Assembly: GCF_000702885.1 (NCBI RefSeq)
Contig: NZ_JNKO01000006.1
Span: forward strand, 124,001-188,000
Source: Oribacterium sp. P6A1
Lineage (GTDB): Bacteria; Bacillota; Clostridia; Lachnospirales; Lachnospiraceae
Direction: 5' to 3'
Length of the DNA: 64,000 nucleotides
The notes under the pieces were generated by a model. The model was not told the origin of the DNA. It saw nothing but the letters and a program-made list of their open reading frames with translations, and did not search any database. This document shows, piece after piece, positions 26,220 through 35,023 of this stretch (positions within the stretch are counted from its first letter, which is position 1; each line of letters begins with the position of its first letter). The position numbers were made by a program, and so were the translations under genes.

Positions 26220-28385
26220 ATGAAATGGACGAAATTTATTGCAGATAATTCCATAGTTGTTATGGCACTGGTTATCATATTGCTGCTGATCATCCCGCTT
26301 CCGCCGTTTATGGCAGATATGTGTATAGTCCTGAATATGGCTATATCCATGATGATTCTGGTCATCACTATGACGATCCACAGCCCGTTGGAATTTTCGA
26401 TTTATCCGTCATTGCTTCTGTTAACTACACTGTTCCGTCTTGGCATCAATGTTTCTACAACCAGAAACATCCTGTCCACTGGCGGTTTCTCTGGACAGGT
26501 CATTAAGTCATTTGGTGACTTCGTTCTGCAGGGAAATGTTGTTGTCGGTCTTGTAATCTATATCGTCATCGTTCTCATGAACTTCACGGTCATCACGAAG
26601 GGTGCTGAACGTGTAGCAGAGGTTTCCGCAAGATTTAACCTCGATGCTATGCCGGGAAAGCAGATGGCTATCGACTCGGATCTTAACGCCGGTCTCATCG
26701 ACGAGCAGGAAGCTGCCCGCCGAAGGATGAATGTTCAAAGAGAATCCGATTTTTACGGCTCCATGGATGGTGCTACGAAAATCGTAAAAGGTGACGGAGT
26801 CATGTCACTGATCACCACCGCTATCAATCTTATAGGCGGTAGTATCATAGGTATCGTTCAGTCCGGACAGGACATAGGTACCGTATTAAACACATACACT
26901 ATTGCAACCGTTGGTGATGGTCTTGTGGGACAAATCCCATCACTTCTTATTTCTACCGCAACCGGCATGATCGTAACCCGTGCCGTGGCAGAGGGATCAC
27001 TTAACGAGGACATATCAAAGGAGTTTTTGGCACAGCCAAGATCGTTTATGATCGCAGGCGGTGTCATTTGTGTACTCTGCATCATTCCGGGCATGCCTCT
27101 TTTCCAGATTCTTTTAATCGGATTTGGATTTATGCTGGCAGGATATATGATGCAGCGCAGGATACTTGAAGCCCCTGAGGCAGTTAGAGCTGAAGCTTAC
27201 AGAGCGGCCAGTCACGGCGCAAGACAGAGAATCGGAAATGTTGGCGTAGAAGAGCCGTCAGCTGAGGAACTTGAAGAAAAAACCGAAAAAGCACCTGCTC
27301 AGACTCAGGAGGAGTACTTCAAGGATGTAAACAATGTTTACCACTTACTTCAGGTGGAGCCTATCGAGGTTGACTTTGGATACAGCCTTATACCTTTGGC
27401 GGATGAGACCGTAGGAGGAAGACTCATAAGCCGAATAGTGGTATTCAGAAGACAGTATGCTCAGGATATGGGATATGTTATTCCTTCCGTAAGACTGAGA
27501 GACAGTGCAAAACTCGGCACAAATGAATATGTGATAAAGATAAAAGGAGAAGCTGTTGCGGTTGGAGAGATCCTGACGGATTTCTATCTGGCCCTTGAAC
27601 CGGAGAATGTTGAGAGGGAAATCGATGGAATAGAGACTATCGAGCCCGCATACGGCATCCCCAGCAAGTGGATAAAACCGGAACAGAGGGAGAGGGCTGA
27701 GATGTACGGATATACAGTCATTGATCCTTTGTCGGTGCTTGTATCACATATGAGTGAAGTCATAAAGCAGCACAGCTATGAACTGATCACAAGGCAGGAA
27801 GTGTTCAGACTTGTTGAAAACTTAAAGAAATCGGCACCGGAACTGGTAAGTGAGGCCTTTCCGGCACTGGTATCATACAATCTTTTACAGAAGGTACTCA
27901 CCCTTCTTCTCAAGGAGGGAGTATCCATTAAGGATCTTGAGACCATAGTTGAGACCATGGTTGACTCCATTACAGAGAACGGACTTCCGGTTAAGGATAT
28001 AGATTCTCTGGTGGAACAGGTCAGAATATCACTCAAGAGAACCATCACCAGAATGTACTGTGAGGATGGAAACATGAAGGTTGTTACGCTGGATGCAGAC
28101 CTGGAAAGGTCTATGGTCAGCTCACTTTCAAAGGGAGAAAGCGGATATTATCTGGCTTTGAGCCCTGAGATATTACAGAGTCTTGTAAGACAGGTTTCCG
28201 AGGAGATGAAGAAATTCAAGGATCTGTCACAGACGCCGGTTATTTTGACATCGGAGGTCATGAGAGCTCATTTTTATCATCTTATAGAGCAGTTCTATCC
28301 TCAGGTAAGAGTCCTTTCATTCAACGAAGTCGCAAACAATGTTCAGATTCAAGCTATAGGGAGTCTGAAGCTGGAAAACAAATAA
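26220..28385 (+). CDS. flhA: Flagellar export gate protein FlhA
   Basis: A 721-residue protein. The membrane half (~1-315) has about eight TM segments and the FHIPEP signature region (TTLFRLGINVSTTRNILS; GDGLVGQIPSLLISTATGMIVTR). A large cytoplasmic domain (~360-721) forms the nonameric ring that docks chaperones. The start at 26220 lacks an obvious Shine-Dalgarno sequence, unlike its neighbours. It may head a new transcript after the hairpin array. flhF and flhG, usually next, are absent; fliA follows. Confidence 0.96.
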   Translation: MKWTKFIADNSIVVMALVIILLLIIPLPPFMADMCIVLNMAISMMILVITMTIHSPLEFSIYPSLLLLTTLFRLGINVSTTRNILSTGGFSGQVIKSFGDFVLQGNVVVGLVIYIVIVLMNFTVITKGAERVAEVSARFNLDAMPGKQMAIDSDLNAGLIDEQEAARRRMNVQRESDFYGSMDGATKIVKGDGVMSLITTAINLIGGSIIGIVQSGQDIGTVLNTYTIATVGDGLVGQIPSLLISTATGMIVTRAVAEGSLNEDISKEFLAQPRSFMIAGGVICVLCIIPGMPLFQILLIGFGFMLAGYMMQRRILEAPEAVRAEAYRAASHGARQRIGNVGVEEPSAEELEEKTEKAPAQTQEEYFKDVNNVYHLLQVEPIEVDFGYSLIPLADETVGGRLISRIVVFRRQYAQDMGYVIPSVRLRDSAKLGTNEYVIKIKGEAVAVGEILTDFYLALEPENVEREIDGIETIEPAYGIPSKWIKPEQRERAEMYGYTVIDPLSVLVSHMSEVIKQHSYELITRQEVFRLVENLKKSAPELVSEAFPALVSYNLLQKVLTLLLKEGVSIKDLETIVETMVDSITENGLPVKDIDSLVEQVRISLKRTITRMYCEDGNMKVVTLDADLERSMVSSLSKGESGYYLALSPEILQSLVRQVSEEMKKFKDLSQTPVILTSEVMRAHFYHLIEQFYPQVRVLSFNEVANNVQIQAIGSLKLENK

Positions 28386-28447
28386 TAAGTAACAGGGGAA
28401 AGAAGATAAGTAAGAGAGTATAAGAATAGTTAGAGGGGATGAGTTTT

Positions 28448-29233
28448 ATGATGGATACAATTTATAGGGAGCAGGTTGAAGATCTCGAAACAAGAAGCAA
28501 TGAAGATTTGTTTTTGATCTACAAGAGAACAAGGGACAATAGTGTTAAACAGGAACTTACCATGCGCTACATTTACATAGTTAAAAGTGTAGCGTATCAG
28601 ATGAGGGATGTTTATAACGATACGATGCAGCCTGAAGATATCATCAATGAAGGCGTAATTGAGATCATGAAGGCCATCGACCGTTATGATGTGGAGAAGG
28701 ATAACAAGTTCGAGACATTCATCTCCAGACGTATAAGAGGCATGGTCATAGATCTGATACGAAAGAATGACTGGATGCCCAGAAATTATCACAGGGACCG
28801 CAAGAACATCGAGGATGCAAGGGACGAGCTTCAGAGAAAGCTGGGACATTCTCCCAGTGATGAGGAGATTTCCAAGTATTACAAAATGGATGTTAAGAAG
28901 ATCAAAAAAGTTGATCGTATGCGGACCATGGTCAATGTCCTTTCACTGGACATGACCTATGATGATAATGATGAGACGCTGTTCCAGGTAGCGTCGGACG
29001 ATTTAAATACACAACCGGAGGGAAGTTTCTTGCAGGGCGAAACAGTAGCAACCTTGGCCAGAGCCATCGATTCTTTAAAAGATAGTGAGAAAAAGGTTAT
29101 ATCTTTGTACTATGTTGACGAATTAAATATGAACCAGATTGCAGAGGTTATGAATATTAGTCAGCCAAGAGTGTCTCAGCTTCACTCTATAGCAATTGAG
29201 AAGCTGAAGAATTACATGGCAAAGATGTCATAA
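28448..29233 (+). CDS. fliA: Flagellar sigma factor 28 (FliA/SigD)
   Basis: About 261 residues with region 2 (YIYIVKSVAYQMRDV, FETFISRRIRGMVIDLIRKNDW), region 3 (LGHSPSDEEISKYY) and region 4 (ISLYYVDELNMNQIAEVMNISQPRVSQLHSIAIEKL). It directs late flagellar genes and is held by FlgM (44645-44959 here). ATG 28448 is favoured because GAGGGG is ~9 bases upstream; ATG 28439 is too close to it. Matching promoter sites are found in the window. Confidence 0.95.
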   Translation: MMDTIYREQVEDLETRSNEDLFLIYKRTRDNSVKQELTMRYIYIVKSVAYQMRDVYNDTMQPEDIINEGVIEIMKAIDRYDVEKDNKFETFISRRIRGMVIDLIRKNDWMPRNYHRDRKNIEDARDELQRKLGHSPSDEEISKYYKMDVKKIKKVDRMRTMVNVLSLDMTYDDNDETLFQVASDDLNTQPEGSFLQGETVATLARAIDSLKDSEKKVISLYYVDELNMNQIAEVMNISQPRVSQLHSIAIEKLKNYMAKMS

Positions 29234-29313
29234 CTCTGAATCAAGTTTTTTGACATCCGCTATTTAAAAAATTAAGTGCGGAATTTAAAGGGTGTTGCCC
29301 GGACAGGAGTATT

Positions 29314-30147
29314 ATGTATCAGGGATTTTACAATCTGACATCCGGTATGCTGACACAGCAGAGAAGATTGAATGTTGTCAGCAACAACATGGTCAATGTA
29401 CAGACGGCAGGTTATAAAAAAGACACTATGACCCAAAAGACGTTTCAGGAGGAGATGCTTGTCCGCACAGGAAAATACAATAAAGACAATCCTTCAGATC
29501 TTACAACTACATCAAAGATAGTGACTGCGGAGCAGACCTATACAAATTATGATCAGGGTGCCTTTGAGCAGACTGATGATATCTATGATTTTGCAATAGG
29601 CGGGAACGGCTGGTTCTCCATACAGACGACTGCCGGAACCAGATATACGAGAGATGGTTCCTTTTCAGTTGACAGTGAGGGGTATCTGGAACTGAACGGT
29701 CTCGGAAGAGTGCTGGGCTCCGACGATCAGCCTATTCAGATTCCGACGGAAAACTTTACTGTTGATTCAGCGGGAAATATCCTGGTGAATACTTCTGCGG
29801 CTGCGCTTGAAACCGGAAAGCCGGGAGATAACACAGCAGAAACCACGACAGAAACAGCCACTCAGCCGGAGTCCTACGGACAGATAAAGCTTGTGGATTT
29901 TCAGGATCTTACACAGCTTCATAAAGAGGATAACGGGCTTTACTCCACCAATCAGGCAGCTACTGTTGTAAACGGTGCAAACGGTACCCAGCTTATGTGG
30001 ACCATGCTTGAAAAAGCCAATGTGGATCTGGTGGATGAGATGACCTTGATGATTTCTTCCCAAAGAGCCCTTCAGGGAGCTGCTCAGATGCTTAAGATGT
30101 ATGACACGGTTATGGCAAAAGCTTCTTCAGATGTAGGAAAACTTTAA
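29314..30147 (+). CDS. flgF: Flagellar rod/hook-basal body protein, FlgF/FlhO type
   Basis: A 277-residue axial protein with N-terminal SGMLTQQRRLNVVSNNMVNVQTAGYKKD, a GGNGWFSIQT segment with YTRDGSFSVDSEGYL, and a C-terminal LEKANVDLVDEMTLMISSQRALQGA. This is the distal-rod FlgF/FlgG superfamily; B. subtilis calls the pair FlhO/FlhP. A Thr/Glu-rich insert (~165-190) is extra. Whether it is strictly FlgF or FlgG cannot be decided by eye. Confidence 0.88.
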   Translation: MYQGFYNLTSGMLTQQRRLNVVSNNMVNVQTAGYKKDTMTQKTFQEEMLVRTGKYNKDNPSDLTTTSKIVTAEQTYTNYDQGAFEQTDDIYDFAIGGNGWFSIQTTAGTRYTRDGSFSVDSEGYLELNGLGRVLGSDDQPIQIPTENFTVDSAGNILVNTSAAALETGKPGDNTAETTTETATQPESYGQIKLVDFQDLTQLHKEDNGLYSTNQAATVVNGANGTQLMWTMLEKANVDLVDEMTLMISSQRALQGAAQMLKMYDTVMAKASSDVGKL

Positions 30148-30196
30148 TAAAAAGCTTTTTTTGAACTAATCGTGCTGATGTTTTGGAGGATTGGAT

Positions 30197-30985
30197 ATGA
30201 ATATGTCATTTTGGACAGGGGCGGTAGGTGCCGACAATTTCACCAAGAAGCTGGCTATCACTTCCAACAATTTAGCAAATATAAATACTACGGGATTTAA
30301 GGCAAAAAGTGCGCCATTCAGAGAACTTATAAATTATAATATAAATGACTCCAGAGAGGCTGTTACAGAGCTTCAGGCAGGGGCAGGTGCAGTAGTGCAT
30401 CAGACCAATATGAATTTCAAGTTATCCGGTCTCAATATCACCAATATGGAATCGGATTATGCCCTTATGGATGACAATGCTTTCTTCATGCTCCAGGATC
30501 CCGGAGATGACTCTATTACATATACAAGAAACGGTCATTTTCACAGTGGCCTTATGCCGGATGGCGAATTTTATCTTATGACTGAGGCAGGCAAATATGT
30601 TCTCGATCAGAATGGACAGAAGCTGAAGGCATCGGTTCTTGATCTTAAAACACTTGTGGAAAAAGATGAGAATGAAGAGGAAAATACCGAGACAAATACT
30701 GAAGAAAAGGAAGAAAAACCTACGATTGGAGTTTATACTTTTCCGCATCCCAGCCGATTATTAAGTAAAGGAGACAATGAGTTTATCGTGCAGGAGGGTG
30801 ATACTCAGAACACGGCAGCTCTTATAAAGACTCCGCATATTCAGCAGGGGGCTTTGGAAAGTTCAGGTACGGATCTTGCAAAGGAAATGACAAAGGTCAT
30901 AGAGAGTCAGAGAGCTTTTCAGTATGCATTAAAGATGGTTACAACATCTGATGAGATAGAATCGACTATCAACAGTTTAAGATAA
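30197..30985 (+). CDS. flgG: Flagellar rod/hook-basal body protein, FlgG/FlhP type
   Basis: About 262 residues. The N-terminus SNNLANINTTGFKAKSAPF and C-terminus LESSGTDLAKEMTKVIESQRAFQYALKMV mark a rod protein, with the SITYTRNGHFHSG core between. A Glu/Asn/Thr-rich insert (~157-178) is unusual. ATG 30197 has GGAGGA 6 bases upstream. It forms a pair with the preceding gene. Confidence 0.88.
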   Translation: MNMSFWTGAVGADNFTKKLAITSNNLANINTTGFKAKSAPFRELINYNINDSREAVTELQAGAGAVVHQTNMNFKLSGLNITNMESDYALMDDNAFFMLQDPGDDSITYTRNGHFHSGLMPDGEFYLMTEAGKYVLDQNGQKLKASVLDLKTLVEKDENEEENTETNTEEKEEKPTIGVYTFPHPSRLLSKGDNEFIVQEGDTQNTAALIKTPHIQQGALESSGTDLAKEMTKVIESQRAFQYALKMVTTSDEIESTINSLR

Positions 30986-31006
30986 ATATAAAGTGGGGAA
31001 TGGGTA

Positions 31007-31630
31007 ATGAGGATAAAAGACTATAGTGAGATGAACCTTCAGGATCTGGATGTCATGAGGGAGATTGGAAGTATCGGAACGGGGCATGCAGCAACATCGC
31101 TGTCACAGATGCTCCAGAAAGAAGTCCGTATTACTATTCCGCAGGTAAAGATACTTGGTTATGATGAAGCCATAGAGGCCATCGGAGGAGATATAGAACA
31201 GATCGTCGGTGCAACACTTGTTAAGATGGACGGCGATATAAACGGTCTGATGCTGTTCCTTTTTAATCTTGAGTTCGCTAATACCATTTTTGACAAGATG
31301 ATGGGCATTTCCTATGCGGGTTTCGAGCAGATGGATGCCATGGCACATTCGGCCCTGACAGAGATTGGCAACATTATCATCTGTTCTTATGTCAATGCAT
31401 TTACGGAACTTGTGGATATGAATATCTCACTTTCGGTTCCCAGTGCTGCTGTGAATATGCTTGGAGCTATCCTTACGGTGCCTATAGCCGAATACGGATA
31501 TGAGACAGATAAGCTTATGTACTGTAATGCAGACTTTGTTATGGACGGTAAGACATACAATGACTGGCTGCTTATGCTGCCGGATATTGCATCCCTGAAT
31601 CGTATATTGGAAAAGTTAGGGGTTTCATAA
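31007..31630 (+). CDS. cheC: CheY-P phosphatase CheC
   Basis: A 207-residue CheC-family protein. The second catalytic motif is intact (SALTEIGN, S-x3-E-x2-N) but the first reads DVMREIGS, with serine in place of the usual asparagine, and GTGHA where GAGNA is usual. One of the two phosphatase sites is therefore probably weak or lost. CheC partners CheD, the next gene. Confidence 0.93.
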   Translation: MRIKDYSEMNLQDLDVMREIGSIGTGHAATSLSQMLQKEVRITIPQVKILGYDEAIEAIGGDIEQIVGATLVKMDGDINGLMLFLFNLEFANTIFDKMMGISYAGFEQMDAMAHSALTEIGNIIICSYVNAFTELVDMNISLSVPSAAVNMLGAILTVPIAEYGYETDKLMYCNADFVMDGKTYNDWLLMLPDIASLNRILEKLGVS

Positions 31631-31633
31631 TTT

Positions 31634-32116
31634 ATGGATAGACAACTGAAAGTCGGGATCGGCGACATGAAGCTGACACGCGGACAGGGTGAGATAATCA
31701 CCTATGCGCTTGGCTCGTGTATAGGAATAGCCTTTTATGATCCTGTTTTGAAATTAGGAGCATTGCTTCATATCATGCTTCCTATACGACAAAACAAAGA
31801 TGATGCTAATTTACTGAAATATGCAGATACCGGTCTTGCAGAGACTATTCGTAAGCTGACAGCCTTTGGGATGGTCAAAAGCAGAGCCATCGTTAAGATT
31901 GCAGGTGGAGCCAAGATGTTCGAGATCAGCGGTAATGCCAGTTTTGGTAATATTGGAGAGAGGAACGCGCAGACTGTACGACAGATACTGCAGAGAGAAG
32001 GATTCCATATACGCGCAGAGGATTGCGGCGCAAATTACGCTAGAACTATGAGCCTGGATGTGGCAACAGGTGACGTCGTGATAAAAACCTTTGGTCATCC
32101 GGAGAAACATTTATAA
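31634..32116 (+). CDS. cheD: Chemoreceptor glutamine deamidase CheD
   Basis: A 160-residue protein with the CheD catalytic LGSCIGIAFYD (nucleophile Cys), the following LLHIMLP histidine, and an IAGGAKMF segment. CheD deamidates receptor glutamines and binds CheC. It starts 3 bases after cheC, so stoichiometry is likely coupled. The only chemoreceptor in the window is at 4894-6579. Confidence 0.95.
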   Translation: MDRQLKVGIGDMKLTRGQGEIITYALGSCIGIAFYDPVLKLGALLHIMLPIRQNKDDANLLKYADTGLAETIRKLTAFGMVKSRAIVKIAGGAKMFEISGNASFGNIGERNAQTVRQILQREGFHIRAEDCGANYARTMSLDVATGDVVIKTFGHPEKHL

Positions 32117-32143
32117 TTTTTACCCGTTAGGAGGAAACCTGAA

Positions 32144-33094
32144 TTGAAGAACAATAAAAAGGACGGAATTCTGCTTGAGTCCGGTACAAATGAAATTGAG
32201 ATCATGAAGTTCAAGGTCATGAATGAGTACTATGGTATCAACGTTGCCAAGGTAGTTGAGATCATGATGACCGAAAAAGTAAAGCCGATGCCACATTCCC
32301 ATCCTGCTGTTGAAGGCTTTTTCAAACCAAGAGATGTTCTTATTACAGTTATAAATCTCGGGCAGTATCTTACGGGAGAGCGTAAGGACTACGGAGACAG
32401 AGACCTCTTCATCATCACCGGTTTTAATAAGATGATGGTTGCTTTCAGAGTTGACAGCATCGAGGGTATCAGCCGTATTTCATGGAAGAGCATTCAGAAG
32501 CCTGACAAGACCCTTGGGTCAGGTGATGAGTCTGTAGCAACAGGTATCGCACAGTGCGATGACCAGCTGGTAACAGTTCTGGATTTCGAGAAGATCGTAG
32601 CAGAGATCTCTCCGGAAACAACGATTCAGGTATCCGAAATTGATGAGATGGGTGACAGACCTATCAACCAGGCTCCAGTTGTTATCGCTGAGGATTCTGT
32701 TCTTCTCCAGAAGATGATTCTTGATTCTCTTCAGAGAGCAGGTTTCACTGATATAAGCATGTTCAATAACGGACAGGAATGCTGGAATTATCTTGATGGA
32801 ATAAAGGATGACCCGCATGTTTATGAGAAGGTCAGCATGGTCATCACGGACCTTGAGATGCCTATGATGGACGGTCACAGATTAACGAAGCTTATCAAAT
32901 CGGATCCTCATCTTCGTCATCTCCCTGTAGTTATCTTCTCATCTCTTATCGATGAGCAGATGCGTGCCAAGGGCAAGGAGCTTGGCGCTGATGAACAGCT
33001 TTCCAAGCCTGAGATCGGTCATCTCGTACATATCATGGATACTCTTATCGGACGATATGAGGAACAAAGAAAATCGAATTTTAAGGGAATGTAA
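32144..33094 (+). CDS. cheV: Chemotaxis coupling protein CheV
   Basis: About 316 residues: a CheW-like domain (~18-160; VMNEYYGINVAKVVEIM, DLFIITGFNKMMVAFRVD) fused to a receiver domain (~180-305) with the acidic patch in VVIAEDSVLLQKMI, phosphoacceptor in VITDLEMPMMDG and a conserved lysine in QLSKPE. CheV couples receptors to CheA and tunes adaptation. The start is TTG with AGGAGG upstream. Confidence 0.95.
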   Translation: MKNNKKDGILLESGTNEIEIMKFKVMNEYYGINVAKVVEIMMTEKVKPMPHSHPAVEGFFKPRDVLITVINLGQYLTGERKDYGDRDLFIITGFNKMMVAFRVDSIEGISRISWKSIQKPDKTLGSGDESVATGIAQCDDQLVTVLDFEKIVAEISPETTIQVSEIDEMGDRPINQAPVVIAEDSVLLQKMILDSLQRAGFTDISMFNNGQECWNYLDGIKDDPHVYEKVSMVITDLEMPMMDGHRLTKLIKSDPHLRHLPVVIFSSLIDEQMRAKGKELGADEQLSKPEIGHLVHIMDTLIGRYEEQRKSNFKGM

Positions 33095-33104
33095 ATTCTC
33101 AGGT

Positions 33105-33139
33105 AGTTAAAGGCAGGCATGGTATGCCTGCCTTTAACT
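33105..33139 (+). terminator. Perfect 16-bp hairpin after cheV
   Basis: Left arm 33105-33120 and right arm 33124-33139 are exact reverse complements around a GGT loop. The tail is TTTAACTGATAAAAGG, not a T run, and the next gene's ribosome site begins within 10 bases. It may act as a weak terminator or an mRNA-stability element separating the export/chemotaxis run from the surface-protein genes. Confidence 0.6.
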
Positions 33140-33160
33140 GATAAAAGGAGGGGCGCCTTC

Positions 33161-34129
33161 ATGATGAGAGCAAAAAGCCGGGATGCGAGATTTACTGCAG
33201 GAGCTGTCATTAGCCTGTTATTTATATTGATAATCCAAGTAAAAGGATATGCAAACAACTGGCTGTTTAAAGACGGTAAATGGTACTATTACTATACATA
33301 CGACGATCCGGTTGAGAATGAGTGGATAACCGATGGCGGTAATGAATATTACATCGGAAGCAAAGGTCTCATGTCTACCGATAAGTGGGTTAGTGATAAA
33401 TCTACTGGAGAAAAGTACTACGTTGGTCTTGACGGGATAAAAAAGAAAAATTCCTATACTGCCAGCAAAGATAAGTTTGTGGGACCTGACGGTACGGAAC
33501 TTGAATCCTTTGACGAGTGGAGAAAAAGTGCTAAAAAGAACCTGAAAAAGGTTATTTCGGCATTGAACAGGAAAGTAACCGTCTCATCGGAACAGACGGC
33601 CTATCTTAGCACGTTAAACGCGTCAAATGCTGCTTTTACATTATATGATCTGAATGGTGACGGATATAAGGACTTTATAGTCATTAATAAGGAATCTGAC
33701 GCAGCACAGGTTCTGGATATCCAGCTTTGGAATCCGGAGGAAGAAGAGTTTTATGCATTAATGGAGCTTGATTTCACTTCTGATGAAACTGCGGTACTGA
33801 GACGTGAAGAGAACTATGGAGATGCGTGGCTTATCATTTCACGTGATATCAACGATTTTGATTTCCAGAGACTCCCCAGAGAGGAATATTATTTTCAGGA
33901 TGTGGAGCATTATCATTTCGGTTATAATGAATACGGTGATGTGATTTACTACATAAATAATGATAAGGCGGATCCTGAGGAATGGAATTCATCGCTTATT
34001 TACAGAAGAAACAGCACGGGTTCCGGAATCTTTGCAGTATATCATGACCTTAATGAGAGTACAGTGGACGAACAGGTAGATATGTATCCATCAGAGGAAG
34101 AGATCGCACTGTTCAGTGAAAAAGGATAA
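33161..34129 (+). CDS. Exported protein with wall/choline-binding-type repeats
   Basis: About 322 residues. An N-terminal signal/anchor (residues ~10-30, AGAVISLLFILIIQVKGYA) is followed by three degenerate aromatic repeats like those of choline-binding modules (WLFKDGKWYYYYT, GGNEYYIGSKGLMSTDKW, GEKYYVGLDGIKKK). A C-terminal ~200-residue domain includes a DLNGDGYKDFIVI calcium-loop-like motif. The function of that domain is not recognised. AAAGGAGGGG precedes the ATG. Co-orientation with flagellar genes suggests a surface role linked to motility, but that is inference. Confidence 0.7.
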   Translation: MMRAKSRDARFTAGAVISLLFILIIQVKGYANNWLFKDGKWYYYYTYDDPVENEWITDGGNEYYIGSKGLMSTDKWVSDKSTGEKYYVGLDGIKKKNSYTASKDKFVGPDGTELESFDEWRKSAKKNLKKVISALNRKVTVSSEQTAYLSTLNASNAAFTLYDLNGDGYKDFIVINKESDAAQVLDIQLWNPEEEEFYALMELDFTSDETAVLRREENYGDAWLIISRDINDFDFQRLPREEYYFQDVEHYHFGYNEYGDVIYYINNDKADPEEWNSSLIYRRNSTGSGIFAVYHDLNESTVDEQVDMYPSEEEIALFSEKG

Positions 34130-34857
34130 TGGGTATAGAATCAATGGAAGAGAATAATGATCGTAAAGATATGTTTGACACAGCGGGTGATGCTGCGGAT
34201 TTTGCGGAGAACATCGCCGCCACCATCAGGAAGGGACTGAAAGAGGCGTCGGAATCTGTAAAGAAGGAAGATTTGGAAGCCATCAGTGTCATGCTCGGAA
34301 GAGGGACAGATGAAGATCATGACGAGCCGGAAGCTGAAGATATGCAGGAAGAAAAATATGTGAAAAACCAGAAGAAGTCAAAAAAGGTGGTTGGTTCAAA
34401 ATATGGAAATGCACATGCCTATGGTATAGACAATATCGAACTTCGAAACGAGGTGGTTCAGGATAAGAGAAGGGCCATAAGAGTTGAGTCTGCAGAGGAA
34501 AGCAATGTTCTGTCTGATGCCATCCAGAAGCATCTGGAGGAGAGTGTTTTCGGAGAAGCCAAGATACAGGAAGGTTTCCATATCGTAAACATAATGCAGG
34601 AATGTCTGAAGAGTGAGAATATCCTGGAGTATATGCAGAATATGTCCTGCTGCACCTGTGAGCGCTGTCAGGCGGATGTACTTGCAGCTACTCTGTCTCA
34701 TCTTCCGGCCAAGTATGTTGTTATGTATAAAAAGTCTACAAATGCACGTATAAGCTTTTATCATGACAACTATAAAATGGACATCCTTTCTTCCATAATG
34801 AGGGCTATAAGAGATGTAAAGGAGCATCCTCATCACGGAAACGACCGTATACAATAA
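34129..34857 (+). CDS. ComFB-domain protein
   Basis: A 242-residue soluble protein. The N-terminal ~130 residues are charged and poorly conserved; the C-terminal ~90 residues match the late-competence ComFB family (VNIMQECLKSENILEYMQNM, then CCTCERCQADVLAATLSHLPAKYVV), with a CxxCxxC-type cluster. ComFB-family proteins have been reported as cyclic-dinucleotide receptors in other bacteria. The start overlaps the stop of the upstream gene (TAATG). Here it may pass a second-messenger signal to motility genes; that is inference. Confidence 0.75.
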   Translation: MGIESMEENNDRKDMFDTAGDAADFAENIAATIRKGLKEASESVKKEDLEAISVMLGRGTDEDHDEPEAEDMQEEKYVKNQKKSKKVVGSKYGNAHAYGIDNIELRNEVVQDKRRAIRVESAEESNVLSDAIQKHLEESVFGEAKIQEGFHIVNIMQECLKSENILEYMQNMSCCTCERCQADVLAATLSHLPAKYVVMYKKSTNARISFYHDNYKMDILSSIMRAIRDVKEHPHHGNDRIQ

Positions 34858-34881
34858 TTAGTGATATTTATATAATGTCAG

Positions 34882-34922
34882 CACTATCGGGATAGTATTT
34901 ATTATTTCGATAGTGTTTTTTT
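34882..34922 (+). terminator. Intrinsic terminator after the ComFB gene
   Basis: CACTATCG (34882-34889) pairs with CGATAGTG (34908-34915), followed by TTTTTTT. It closes the transcript and isolates the fliD promoter. Confidence 0.85.
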
Positions 34923-34932
34923 GTTATTTAGT

Positions 34933-34959
34933 TTATTTATTTCAGTTTTGTGCCGATAA
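34933..34959 (+). promoter_or_regulatory. Sigma-28 promoter of fliD
   Basis: TTAT (34933-34936), 15-base spacer, exact GCCGATAA (34952-34959), about 65 bases before the fliD start and right after a terminator. Confidence 0.75.
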
Positions 34960-35023
34960 GAAAGGTAGGACATAGTGTAAATAGGCCATGGAAGGTCTCT
35001 GTATTATAATGAAGGAGCATCAT

